From Rhodospirillales bacterium (GTDB taxonomy: Bacteria; Pseudomonadota; Alphaproteobacteria; Rhodospirillales; Shumkoniaceae), in assembly GCA_028281785.1 (NCBI GenBank), contig JANQJG010000048.1:1-33188 (forward strand): a DNA stretch of 33,188 nt, in the 5' to 3' direction. Shown piece by piece: positions 26,077 to 33,188 of this stretch. The notes beneath the pieces were generated by a model that saw nothing but the letters and a program-made list of their open reading frames with translations, was not told the DNA's origin and did no database searches. Position 1 is the stretch's first letter. Every line of letters begins with the position of its first letter. The position numbers and the translations under genes were made by a program.

Positions 26077-27628
26077 GGTTGGAGCCTCGGCCGTGGGCGC
26101 ACGCAATTCATTCATCCCGACAACGCCGCTCGGCTGGTTCGTCACCATCGGCTTTTGCGTCTTCGCATTCATCGTCGGCGTCGAGTTGCTGAACGTCTTC
26201 TTCACCGACCCCTATGCCGATGCGCCCATTCTGTTCACCCTCCAGGGAACCTTGGCGGGAATCCCGATCGGCTGGCTGTCGATCGCGATGTTCGGCTCGC
26301 TGCTGATGGTGCTGAGCGCGGGCATGCCGTTGAGCTTCGGGTCCGGCGCCCTGACGGTCATCTTCATGTACATGGTCGGCGACATGTTCATGGTGAACAT
26401 GATCCCGACGCGCATCTTCCCGATGATGACCGACTATCAGCTCTCGGCCATCCCGCTGTTCATCTTCATGGCCGCGATGCTGGAGAGGGCGGGCCTGATC
26501 GACGAGATGTTCTCGGTCGTCTACAAATGGCTGGGCGGGCTGCGGGGCGGCTTGGCCGCCGCGACCGTGCTCGCCTCGACGATCCTCGCCGCCATGGTCG
26601 GCATCGTCGGCGCCGCCGTTGTCACCATGGGTATGATCGCCCTGCCGGCGATGCTCGAACGGAAATACAGCCCGCGCCTCGCCATCGGGTCGGTGATGGC
26701 CGGCGGCACCCTCGGCATTCTGATCCCGCCCTCGATCCTGGCCATCATCTTCGCGGTCGTGGCCCAGGAATCGGTGGGCGAGCTCTATATCGGCTGCGTG
26801 TTGCCGGGCCTGCTGCTGTCCAGCATGTACATGACCTATTCCATCACCCGCAGCTTCATCGACCCGACCATGGGCCCAGCCCTGCCCCAGGAGGAGCGGG
26901 TGAGCTTTGTCGAGAAGCTGATCCTCCTGCGCGGCATGATCGCGCCCTTCATCCTGATCTTCCTCGTCCTGGGCCTGATCTTCACCGGCACCGCGACGCC
27001 CGTGGAATCGGCCGGTATCGGCAGCTTCGGCGCCATCCTGGTGGCGGCGCTCTATGGCCGGCTGACCTTCACCTCGATCCGCGAGGCCTGCTACATCTGC
27101 CTGAAGAACTCGGCGCTGGTGTTATGGATCATGTTCGGCGCCTCGATCTTCGTCGCCTTCTACGTGCTCCAGGGCGGCGGCGACTTCGTCGCCTCGATGA
27201 TCCTGGGCACCGGCCTCGGGTCCTACGGGATCCTGCTGCTGATGATGGTGATCCTGATCTTCCTCGGGATGTTCCTGGACTGGATCGGGATCCTGCTGCT
27301 GGCCGTGCCGATCTTCGTGCCGATCATCAAGGCGCTGGAGTTCAACGGCCTGTTCGGGCTGCCCGGCGTGGCGCCGGAGGATGTGCCGCTTTGGTTCGGC
27401 GTGATCTATCTGGTGAACATGCAGATGAGCTTCATCTCGCCGCCCTACGGCCCGGCCCTGTTTTACATGCGGGGCGTGGCGCCGCGTTGGATCCCGACCT
27501 CGGACATCTTCCTGTCCTCGCTGCCGTTCCTGGCCTTACAGGCGACGGGGCTGTTCGTCGTCATCGTGTTCCCCGAGATCGCGCTCTACCTGCCGCGGCT
27601 CGCCTACGGAGCGGCCGGCGGCGGATAG
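26066..27628 (+). CDS. TRAP transporter large permease subunit, DctM family (second system)
   Basis: The 520-residue product has at least 12 hydrophobic segments and is longer than the first DctM. Landmarks are LSAIPLFIFMAAMLERAG, GIVGAAVVTMGMIALPAML, AGGTLGILIPPSILAIIFAV and the C-terminal MQMSFISPPYGPALFYMRG, which characterises the large mannitol/chloroaromatic class. The chosen ATG at 26066 follows GGGCAGGT and overlaps the small-subunit gene by 11 bases; the open frame back to 25877 is shadow sequence. Together with the two preceding genes it forms a complete second TRAP transporter. Confidence 0.93.
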   Translation: MQNKVGASAVGARNSFIPTTPLGWFVTIGFCVFAFIVGVELLNVFFTDPYADAPILFTLQGTLAGIPIGWLSIAMFGSLLMVLSAGMPLSFGSGALTVIFMYMVGDMFMVNMIPTRIFPMMTDYQLSAIPLFIFMAAMLERAGLIDEMFSVVYKWLGGLRGGLAAATVLASTILAAMVGIVGAAVVTMGMIALPAMLERKYSPRLAIGSVMAGGTLGILIPPSILAIIFAVVAQESVGELYIGCVLPGLLLSSMYMTYSITRSFIDPTMGPALPQEERVSFVEKLILLRGMIAPFILIFLVLGLIFTGTATPVESAGIGSFGAILVAALYGRLTFTSIREACYICLKNSALVLWIMFGASIFVAFYVLQGGGDFVASMILGTGLGSYGILLLMMVILIFLGMFLDWIGILLLAVPIFVPIIKALEFNGLFGLPGVAPEDVPLWFGVIYLVNMQMSFISPPYGPALFYMRGVAPRWIPTSDIFLSSLPFLALQATGLFVVIVFPEIALYLPRLAYGAAGGG

Positions 27629-27784
27629 GGGAGTCGCCGTGGGCTCGCTCTACACAAGCAACAAACAGCCAACGCAATGTCGGTCTCATGGTCAGATCAG
27701 GCATGATTTCCGTTGCCTGATTGGAACTGTTATTGCAAAATACCCACACTATAAAAAATTCATTCTAGAAAAAGGGAAGCGGGT
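27629..27784. promoter_or_regulatory. Gap with 8-bp hairpin before the MmsA-like gene
   Basis: ATCAGGCA (27696-27703) and TGCCTGAT (27714-27721) form an 8-bp stem with a 10-base loop, not followed by a T run. The following 50 bases are AT-rich and include TATAAA near 27752, a possible -10 region for the dehydrogenase. The hairpin could be a weak terminator of the TRAP operon or an operator. Confidence 0.35.
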
Positions 27785-29290
27785 ATGAGCGAAGCGCGGC
27801 TAAGCAATGTGCGGGCCCAGAAGCTGCGCAACTATACCGGTGGCGAGTGGCGCGACCCCGACACCGGGAATTGGCTGGACGTTGAGAATCCGAGCACCGG
27901 GGAGACCATCGCCCAGGTGCCGATCTCCGATCGCGCCGAGGTGGAGCGTGCGATCGCCGCAGCCAAGGCGGCGTTCCCTGCATGGGCGGCGACCCCCGCC
28001 GACCGCCGGGCAGGATATTTCTTCGCGCTCCGGGATCGCCTGGTCAGCCATCAGGAGGAGCTGTCGCGGCTGATCACCGAGGAGATGGGCAAGTCGCTGC
28101 CCGACTCCCGGGCCGAGATGAAGCGGGCCATCGAGAATGTGGAAGCCGCCTGCGGCATGCCCATCCTTCAGCAGGGCGACAAGCTCGTCGGCGCGGCCGC
28201 CGGCATCGACGGCGAGGTCCTGCGCCTGCCGGTCGGCGTCTTCGCGATGATCCCGCCTTTCAACTTTCCCGGCATGGTGCCTTTCTGGTTCCTTCCCTAT
28301 GCCATCGCCGCCGGCAACACCTACATCGTCAAGCCGTCCGAGCAGGTCCCCTGCACGATGCAGCGCATCGCCGAGCTAATGGCCGATTGCGGCTTCCCGC
28401 CGGGCGTCTTCAACCTGGTCAACGGCGCCAAGGAGGCAGCCGAGGCCCTGGTCGAAAGCCCCGACGTGGCCGGCGTTTCCTTCGTCGGCTCCTCACGGGT
28501 GGCGCGGTTGATCGCCGAGGGCTGCGCCCGCACGGGCAAGCGCTTCCAGGCCATGGGCAGCGCCAAGAACCATCTGGTGGTCATGCCCGACGCCAAGATG
28601 GAGGACGTGGTCCGCAACCTCATCACCTCGGGCTATGGCTGCGCCGGGCAGCGCTGCATGGCGTCCTCGGTGATCGTCGGCGTCGGCCGCGACACCTGCG
28701 CCGAGGTGACGGAGCGCTTCATCGAGGCGTCGAAACAGGTGATCGTCGCCGATCCGCTCGACCCCAAGGTGGCCGACGAAGCCATGGTCATGGGGCCGGT
28801 GATCTCGGCCCAGGCCAAGGCCCGCATCGAGGGCTTGATCGAGACCGGGGTTAAGGAGGGGGCTACGCTCGCCCTCGACGGCCGCGGCATCCGCGTGCCC
28901 GGCGGCGAGGGTGGCCATTTCATCGGCCCGACCGTGCTCACCAACGTCCAGCCGGGGACCGAAGTCCATCGGACGGAGATCTTCGGCCCCGTCCAGTCGA
29001 TCATCCAGACCGACACGCTCGACGAGGCCATCGCCGTCATCAACGCCCATGAGTACGGCAACGGCGCCTCGATCTACACGCAGAACGGCTGGTACGCGCG
29101 CAAGTTCAAGGTCGAGGCCAATTGCGGCATGATCGGCGTCAATGTCGGGATTCCGGCACCGGTGGCCTTCCTGCCCTTCGGCGGTATGAAAGGCTCGCAG
29201 TTCGCCGACGTCAAGGCGCAAGGCAAGGCTGTCATCCGCTTCTTCACCGAGGACAAGATCGTCACCGAGCGCTACTGGCCGGAGGCCTAA
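27785..29290 (+). CDS. mmsA: CoA-acylating methylmalonate-semialdehyde dehydrogenase (MmsA/IolA family)
   Basis: NAD+- and CoA-dependent aldehyde dehydrogenase that would turn (methyl)malonate semialdehyde into propionyl- or acetyl-CoA, as in valine, beta-alanine or inositol breakdown. The 501-residue length fits. Visible features are PPFNFPGMVPFWFLPYAIAA with N160, NTYIVKPSEQVP, and catalytic C291 in GCAGQRCMA. The usual general-base glutamate of ordinary aldehyde dehydrogenases is replaced around FQAMGSAKNH, as expected for the CoA-acylating branch. The ATG follows AAAGGGAAGCGGGT. It follows the second TRAP operon on the same strand, 156 bases downstream. Family is secure; the true aldehyde could differ from methylmalonate semialdehyde. 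Confidence 0.91.
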   Translation: MSEARLSNVRAQKLRNYTGGEWRDPDTGNWLDVENPSTGETIAQVPISDRAEVERAIAAAKAAFPAWAATPADRRAGYFFALRDRLVSHQEELSRLITEEMGKSLPDSRAEMKRAIENVEAACGMPILQQGDKLVGAAAGIDGEVLRLPVGVFAMIPPFNFPGMVPFWFLPYAIAAGNTYIVKPSEQVPCTMQRIAELMADCGFPPGVFNLVNGAKEAAEALVESPDVAGVSFVGSSRVARLIAEGCARTGKRFQAMGSAKNHLVVMPDAKMEDVVRNLITSGYGCAGQRCMASSVIVGVGRDTCAEVTERFIEASKQVIVADPLDPKVADEAMVMGPVISAQAKARIEGLIETGVKEGATLALDGRGIRVPGGEGGHFIGPTVLTNVQPGTEVHRTEIFGPVQSIIQTDTLDEAIAVINAHEYGNGASIYTQNGWYARKFKVEANCGMIGVNVGIPAPVAFLPFGGMKGSQFADVKAQGKAVIRFFTEDKIVTERYWPEA

Positions 29291-29316
29291 CACTCGCGGT
29301 CAATCAGACATGCGTC

Positions 29317-29349
29317 GCGCCTTCCCGACCGGCCGGGGAGGCGCTTTGT
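29317..29349. terminator. Terminator candidate between convergent genes
   Basis: GCGCCTTCCC (29317-29326) pairs with GGGGAGGCGC (29335-29344) over 10 bp with one T-G wobble and an 8-base loop, followed by TTTG. It sits in the 84-base gap between the convergent mmsA-like and nitrilase genes, where a shared terminator is expected. The T run is very short. Confidence 0.5.
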
Positions 29350-29374
29350 ATCCGGTATCCGGCGCCCGCCGGGC

Positions 29375-30340
29375 TCAAGTCTCGGATGTGGGTGTCTCGG
29401 CGTCGGGCGGCTCCGCTTCGAACGTGACCGCCGGGGTCGGGCGTTCGTTGACGGTCAGGCGGAAGACATCCGGTCGGGCGTAATGGCCGGTGACGTCGAA
29501 ATCGTATTTGCCGCGCGTGATCTCATCGAGATCGAGCTCGGCCGAGAGAATGCCTTCCCGCTCATAGAGCGGGCCGGCGAGGGTCTGGCCGAGCGGTCCG
29601 ATGATGCAGCTTCCGCCCCGGCTCATCACCGTCGCCGGGTCGTTGCCCTGTACCGCGGCATAGTCGTCCGGGTAGTCGGCGCGGCGGGCGAACTGGTTGC
29701 AGGAGAGCACGAAGCAGCGGCCCTCCATGGCGATATGGCGCACCGTCGAGGTCCAGGTCTCGCGGGCGTCGGCCGTGGGCGCGCAGTAAAGCTGGATGCC
29801 CTTGGCGTACATGGCCATGCGCATCATCGGCATGTAGTTTTCCCAGCAGATAACCGCGCCGAGCCGCCCCAGCGGCGTGTCGAAGACGGGCAGGGTGGAG
29901 CCGTCGCCATAGCCCCAGACCAGCCGCTCCGAGGCCGTCGGCATGAGCTTACGGTGCTTCCCCAGATACTGGCCGTCCTCGGCGAAGAACAGGACCGAGC
30001 AATAGAGGGTACCGCCGTCGCGCTCGATGACGCCGACGACCAGATGGACCCCGTTCTCGCGCGCGGTCTCCGACATGGCATCGACGGCCGGGTCCGGCAC
30101 CTCGACCGCCGAGTCGAAGTAACGGCGATAGTCCTCGCGGCCCGCCGGCGTCCGCCCGCCGACTCGGGCGCCGAAATCGAGTCCGCGCGGATAGGCGGAG
30201 ACGAAGGCCTCCGGAAAGACCACAAGCTGGGCGTCCTCGCGCGCGGCATCCGCCGTTAGCGCGCGGAGCTTTTCCAGCGTCTTCTCCCGGTCGAAGGCGA
30301 CGGGTGCGGCCTGCACGACCGACGCGCGAACAACGCTCAT
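29375..30340 (-). CDS. Nitrilase (carbon-nitrogen hydrolase family)
   Basis: Cytoplasmic thiol hydrolase expected to convert a nitrile to a carboxylic acid and ammonia. The 321-residue product carries the Glu-Lys-Cys triad as E44 in VVFPEAFVSAYPRG, K131 in GKHRKLMPTASERLVWG and C165 in GAVICWENYMP. The segments around K131 and C165 match true nitrilases rather than amidases or carbamoylases, and PTADARETWTSTVRHIAMEG follows as expected. The ribosome site is weak. It lies 13 bases downstream of the flavoprotein gene on the same strand, so it is the last gene of the AOR operon. Aliphatic versus aryl nitrile preference cannot be read. Family confidence is high. Confidence 0.92.
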   Translation of the reverse strand: MSVVRASVVQAAPVAFDREKTLEKLRALTADAAREDAQLVVFPEAFVSAYPRGLDFGARVGGRTPAGREDYRRYFDSAVEVPDPAVDAMSETARENGVHLVVGVIERDGGTLYCSVLFFAEDGQYLGKHRKLMPTASERLVWGYGDGSTLPVFDTPLGRLGAVICWENYMPMMRMAMYAKGIQLYCAPTADARETWTSTVRHIAMEGRCFVLSCNQFARRADYPDDYAAVQGNDPATVMSRGGSCIIGPLGQTLAGPLYEREGILSAELDLDEITRGKYDFDVTGHYARPDVFRLTVNERPTPAVTFEAEPPDAETPTSET

Positions 30341-30353
30341 TCGTTTATGGCTT

Positions 30354-31589
30354 TCATCGGATATGGGAACGGGCGACCAGCGCCTCCCGGAAGCGAGATG
30401 GATCGGCCATCAGCCGCGCCTTCCACTCCCCGAGTGGCACCCGGGTCTGGATGAGCCCGCGCAGCATGCCGATATGGTCGGTGGCGCCGACACAGTTGAC
30501 GCCCACCAGACGGTCGCCCTCGAATTCGAGATGGAGGTAACGGAAGCCGCCCTCGTCGAGGACTTCCGCCGCCTCACCGCCCTCGACGCCCTGCCAGCTC
30601 CCCATCGAGGTCGAGACCAGGCCCAGGGTCTCCAGCACGTTCATTCCCAGACTGCCCTGGAAGGTCACGTCGCGGCCGGACATGTTCAACGCCGCGGTGC
30701 GGCCATGCTCGACGGCCGCCGGCTGAATCGCGTGCACCGACCGGCCGCGGGTCGAGAAGTCGGGCCCCTGGGCCACGTCGCCGGCGGCGTAGATGTCGGG
30801 AACGGTGGTAGCGAGATGGTCGTCGGCGAGAATCCCGTCCTCGACCACGACGCCGCTGCCGTCCAGCAGGTCTGTATTGGGGGTGACACCGGTGGCGACG
30901 ACCACAAGGTCGGCCGGCAGAGTCTGGCCGTTGTTCAGCACGACCCTGGGGCCGGCGCCAATCTCTCGGACCCGGTGCCCGCCGACGATGCGCACGCCCT
31001 CGGCCTCGCACCAACGCCGGATGAGCCCGCCGGCTATGGGGTTCATCATGCTGCGCACCATGCGGCCGGAGCTTCCCATCACGAGGGTGAGATCGACCCC
31101 TCGGCTGGCCAGCCCCTGGAGGATGATGCAGGCGACGAAGCCGGCCCCGAGGATGACGACGCGGCCGCCACTCTCCACCCGGCGCACGATCTCGCGGGCA
31201 TCGGCGAGGGTCCAGCATGGCACGACGCCGGGCAGGTCCAAGCCTGGGATCGGCGGAGGGGAGGGGGTCGAGCCCGTGGCCACCAGCAGCCGGTCGAAGG
31301 AAAGAGACTCCCCGCCTTCGAGAACGACGCGACGCTCCTCGGGCGAAACCCCTGTCACCCGACCCGTAACCGTGCGAATACCCAGAGAATCGAAATGATC
31401 ATCGCGATGGCGGATATGGGTTCCGGCCTCGCTGATCTTGCCCGCCAGGTAGTAGGGGATGGTCATGCGGGCATAGGGAAGCTCGGCTTCCCCACGGACC
31501 AGCATGACCTCGCCCTTGGGGTCCGTCTTGCGCAGCGTCTCCGCCGCGACCACGCCGGCCGGACCGGCGCCGATGATGACGTATTGCAT
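30354..31589 (-). CDS. FAD-dependent NAD(P)H oxidoreductase, AorC-like
   Basis: Two-dinucleotide-fold flavoprotein of 411 residues. FAD binds at GAGPAG (residues 7-12) near the N-terminus, and IYAAGDVAQGP is the second FAD motif. The NAD(P)H fold appears as VVILGAGFVACIILQGLASR (148-153 GAGFVA), where the third glycine of GxGxxG is alanine. The start at 31589 is chosen because GGAGG lies at ideal spacing; an ATG 12 bases earlier overlaps that site. It starts 35 bases after the aldehyde oxidoreductase gene. In the Aromatoleum AorABC enzyme a related flavoprotein passes electrons from the tungsten subunit to NAD+, so the same role is inferred here. It could alternatively be a general nitrite-reductase- or rubredoxin-reductase-like subunit. 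Confidence 0.85.
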   Translation of the reverse strand: MQYVIIGAGPAGVVAAETLRKTDPKGEVMLVRGEAELPYARMTIPYYLAGKISEAGTHIRHRDDHFDSLGIRTVTGRVTGVSPEERRVVLEGGESLSFDRLLVATGSTPSPPPIPGLDLPGVVPCWTLADAREIVRRVESGGRVVILGAGFVACIILQGLASRGVDLTLVMGSSGRMVRSMMNPIAGGLIRRWCEAEGVRIVGGHRVREIGAGPRVVLNNGQTLPADLVVVATGVTPNTDLLDGSGVVVEDGILADDHLATTVPDIYAAGDVAQGPDFSTRGRSVHAIQPAAVEHGRTAALNMSGRDVTFQGSLGMNVLETLGLVSTSMGSWQGVEGGEAAEVLDEGGFRYLHLEFEGDRLVGVNCVGATDHIGMLRGLIQTRVPLGEWKARLMADPSRFREALVARSHIR

Positions 31590-31624
31590 CGCGACCTCCA
31601 TCGCCCGCGAAGGGGTGGAAAGGC

Positions 31625-33188
31625 TTACACCGCCACCCGCGACAGCGTCTCGTTGGTCGGCACGCCCGTGTCGGTCCAGCCGCGCAGCGCGTAATACTCG
31701 GGCAGCATCTTGCCGAGCTCCGCGACGGTGCCCTTGCACGGACCCGTCTTCGCCGCCTCCTTCAGCACGCGCTTGGGCAGGGTGTCGTCGGCCATGGTCA
31801 TGCCGCCGTCGAGATTGAACTTGCGCTCCAACGTCCAGATGCGCTCACCGACCTCCATCAGCTTCGCCGCGTCCCAGCCACCCTCGATGGCCGCGTCGAT
31901 CTGCGGCGCCAGATCCTCGAGGGTCCAGACATTGGTGGCGAAGAAGCAGATGCCGCTGGAATCGATGGCCGCGACCTCGTCCTGCGTCTCCTTCACCAAC
32001 CCGGCCTTGCCGTCCGGGGTGACGCGGGCGAAATCGTCCGACCAGGGCTTGGCCTTCATATGGCACGCCCCGCGGGGGGAGGTGGCATAGGCCAACGCCA
32101 TGCCCTGCATCCCGCGCGGGTCATAGCCCGGGAACTCCTGGCCCTTGACGACCATCGCGAGGTCGGGATGGCCATATTTCTCGCAGAGCCGCTTGGCACC
32201 GAGCCCCAGATCCTTGCCGAAGCCTTCCCCGAGCCCGGCCCATTCGGCACCCTTCACCAAGGCTTCCGCCGAGCCGAACCGGAACGGGACGCCGCCCGTC
32301 TCCTTGTCGGTGATGGCGCCGATCTCGTAGAGCTCCATGGCCGCCGCCAGAGTCGTGCCGAAGGAGATCGGGTCCATGCCCTCTTCGTTGCAGATGTAGT
32401 TGGCATAGGTCGCGGCCTCGATATCGTCGATGCCGCACATCGGCCCCATAGAAAAGGCCGACTCGTATTCGAGCCCGCCCTGCGGTCCGAGGTACCGGCC
32501 GTCCTTGCCCTGCACGGAGAAATGGGTGGGATCGATCTTGGACACCCGTCCGCAGGCGATGGTGCAGGCGAAACAGGCCTTGTTGCCGATCAGGTTCGGC
32601 CGCCCGTCGGTGGGCCGCACCCGCTTCATCGCGGCGACATTGATTCCCTCGACGCCCTCGAATTGGACGTCCCGGCAGTTGCGGGTGGGAAGCGTGCCCC
32701 GCTTCTGCGTCGTGTCCATCATGGCCATTGTGCCGCAGGAGGTGAAGAGTTCGCGCTGCGGGCTCGGGTCGAGCTTCTCGCGCGCCGTCCTCACCGCCGC
32801 CATGAAGGAGGGAAGGTCGCGAACGCGGACCCCGCGCGTTCCGCGCACGGCGATCGCCTTGAGATTCTTCGATCCCATCACCGCTCCGACCCCGGAACGA
32901 CCGGCGGCGCGGTCCAAATCATTCATGACACATGCGTAACGAACCAGGTTTTCCCCCGCCCTCCCGATGGAGGCGATGCGAATCTGCGGATCGGAGTGTC
33001 GGGCCCTGATTTCGGGTTCGGTCTCCCAGACCGACTTGCCCCACAAGCCGTCGGCGGGTTTGACCTCCGCTTTTTCGTTCTCGATGTAGAGGTAGACTGG
33101 TTTTTTGGCCTTGCCTTCGAGGATCACCATGTCCCAGCCGGCGAACTTCAGCTCCGCCCCGAAATACCCGCCCGAGTTCGAGCACGCG
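31625..33188 (-). CDS. Tungsten-type aldehyde:ferredoxin oxidoreductase, catalytic subunit (5' end outside window)
   Basis: Tungsto- or molybdo-bispterin enzyme that oxidises aldehydes to carboxylic acids. The frame stays open to the window edge, and the codons before the first in-window ATG (33130) still read family-like sequence, ACSNSGGYFGAELKFAGWDM, so the true start is outside. Visible landmarks are GRAGENLVRYACVMNDLDRA, the [4Fe-4S] motif CFACTIAC (32552-32575), DPRGMQGMALAYATSPRGAC near the cofactor, and the fourth cluster cysteine in DSSGIC (codon 31946-31948). The C-terminus (LPEYYALRGWTDTGVPTNET) is typical. It is followed by a flavoprotein and a nitrilase. An AorA-type ferredoxin subunit, if present, would lie upstream outside the window. 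Confidence 0.93.
   Translation of the reverse strand, partial: ACSNSGGYFGAELKFAGWDMVILEGKAKKPVYLYIENEKAEVKPADGLWGKSVWETEPEIRARHSDPQIRIASIGRAGENLVRYACVMNDLDRAAGRSGVGAVMGSKNLKAIAVRGTRGVRVRDLPSFMAAVRTAREKLDPSPQRELFTSCGTMAMMDTTQKRGTLPTRNCRDVQFEGVEGINVAAMKRVRPTDGRPNLIGNKACFACTIACGRVSKIDPTHFSVQGKDGRYLGPQGGLEYESAFSMGPMCGIDDIEAATYANYICNEEGMDPISFGTTLAAAMELYEIGAITDKETGGVPFRFGSAEALVKGAEWAGLGEGFGKDLGLGAKRLCEKYGHPDLAMVVKGQEFPGYDPRGMQGMALAYATSPRGACHMKAKPWSDDFARVTPDGKAGLVKETQDEVAAIDSSGICFFATNVWTLEDLAPQIDAAIEGGWDAAKLMEVGERIWTLERKFNLDGGMTMADDTLPKRVLKEAAKTGPCKGTVAELGKMLPEYYALRGWTDTGVPTNETLSRVAV

Noticed and set aside
26155..27720. 521-codon open frame overlapping the second large TRAP permease
   Set aside because: It is an alternative frame of the permease gene, rich in Arg/His/Pro, with no hydrophobic segments or motifs.
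1..33188. CRISPR array, insertion sequence, prophage, tRNA or rRNA
   Set aside because: No regularly spaced repeats, transposase/integrase frames or recognisable RNA gene sequence were seen on either strand by reading; a dedicated search could still find a small RNA.

Overview
The window is high-GC, mostly single-copy metabolic DNA, and the protein families point to an alphaproteobacterium (Rhodospirillales/Rhizobiales-like). The main indicators are a ThuE/AglE-type alpha-glucoside ABC operon, two different TRAP systems, a class II photolyase and alphaproteobacterial-style palindromic repeats. The assignment rests on recognition of families, not on a search. I support 28 protein genes, two of them cut by the window edges. 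I see no rRNA, tRNA, CRISPR array, transposase or phage gene.

Region 1 (1-4397): the 5' portion of a chemotaxis receptor gene on the minus strand (its C-terminal part lies outside the window), a divergent small exported protein, and two tandem paralogous polytopic membrane proteins. Region 2 (4510-10824, minus strand): a tightly overlapping six-gene operon reading DUF4129-like, DUF4350, MoxR ATPase, DUF58, SpoIIM/DUF95, RDD. This is a conserved but functionally obscure MoxR-type envelope module. Region 3 (10825-13460): a long non-coding stretch with a notable 12-bp inverted repeat, a 72-residue hypothetical protein, and a class II CPD photolyase.

Region 4 (13780-17561, plus): a DctP-DctQ-DctM TRAP transporter with an HpcH/HpaI-type aldolase, probably for uptake and cleavage of a sugar-acid-like carboxylate. 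Region 5 (17727-23547, plus): an ABC operon in the order binding protein, permease, permease, GH13 alpha-glucosidase, ATPase. This is the aglEFGAK order and should import and hydrolyse an alpha-glucoside such as trehalose, maltose or sucrose. Region 6 (23935-29290, plus): after an AT-rich leader, a second TRAP system of the mannitol/chloroaromatic (FcbT/TakP-like) class with a Tat-exported binding protein, then an MmsA-type CoA-acylating semialdehyde dehydrogenase.

Region 7 (29375-33188, minus): a tungsten/molybdenum aldehyde:ferredoxin oxidoreductase (N-terminus outside the window), an FAD/NAD(P)-dependent oxidoreductase and a nitrilase, closely spaced as one operon. Pairing an AOR-type enzyme and its flavoprotein with a nitrilase is the most unusual gene set here; all of these can lead to carboxylic acids. 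No transcription-factor gene was recognised in the whole window although it holds three transport/catabolic operons, so regulation must come from elsewhere or from the leaders described below.
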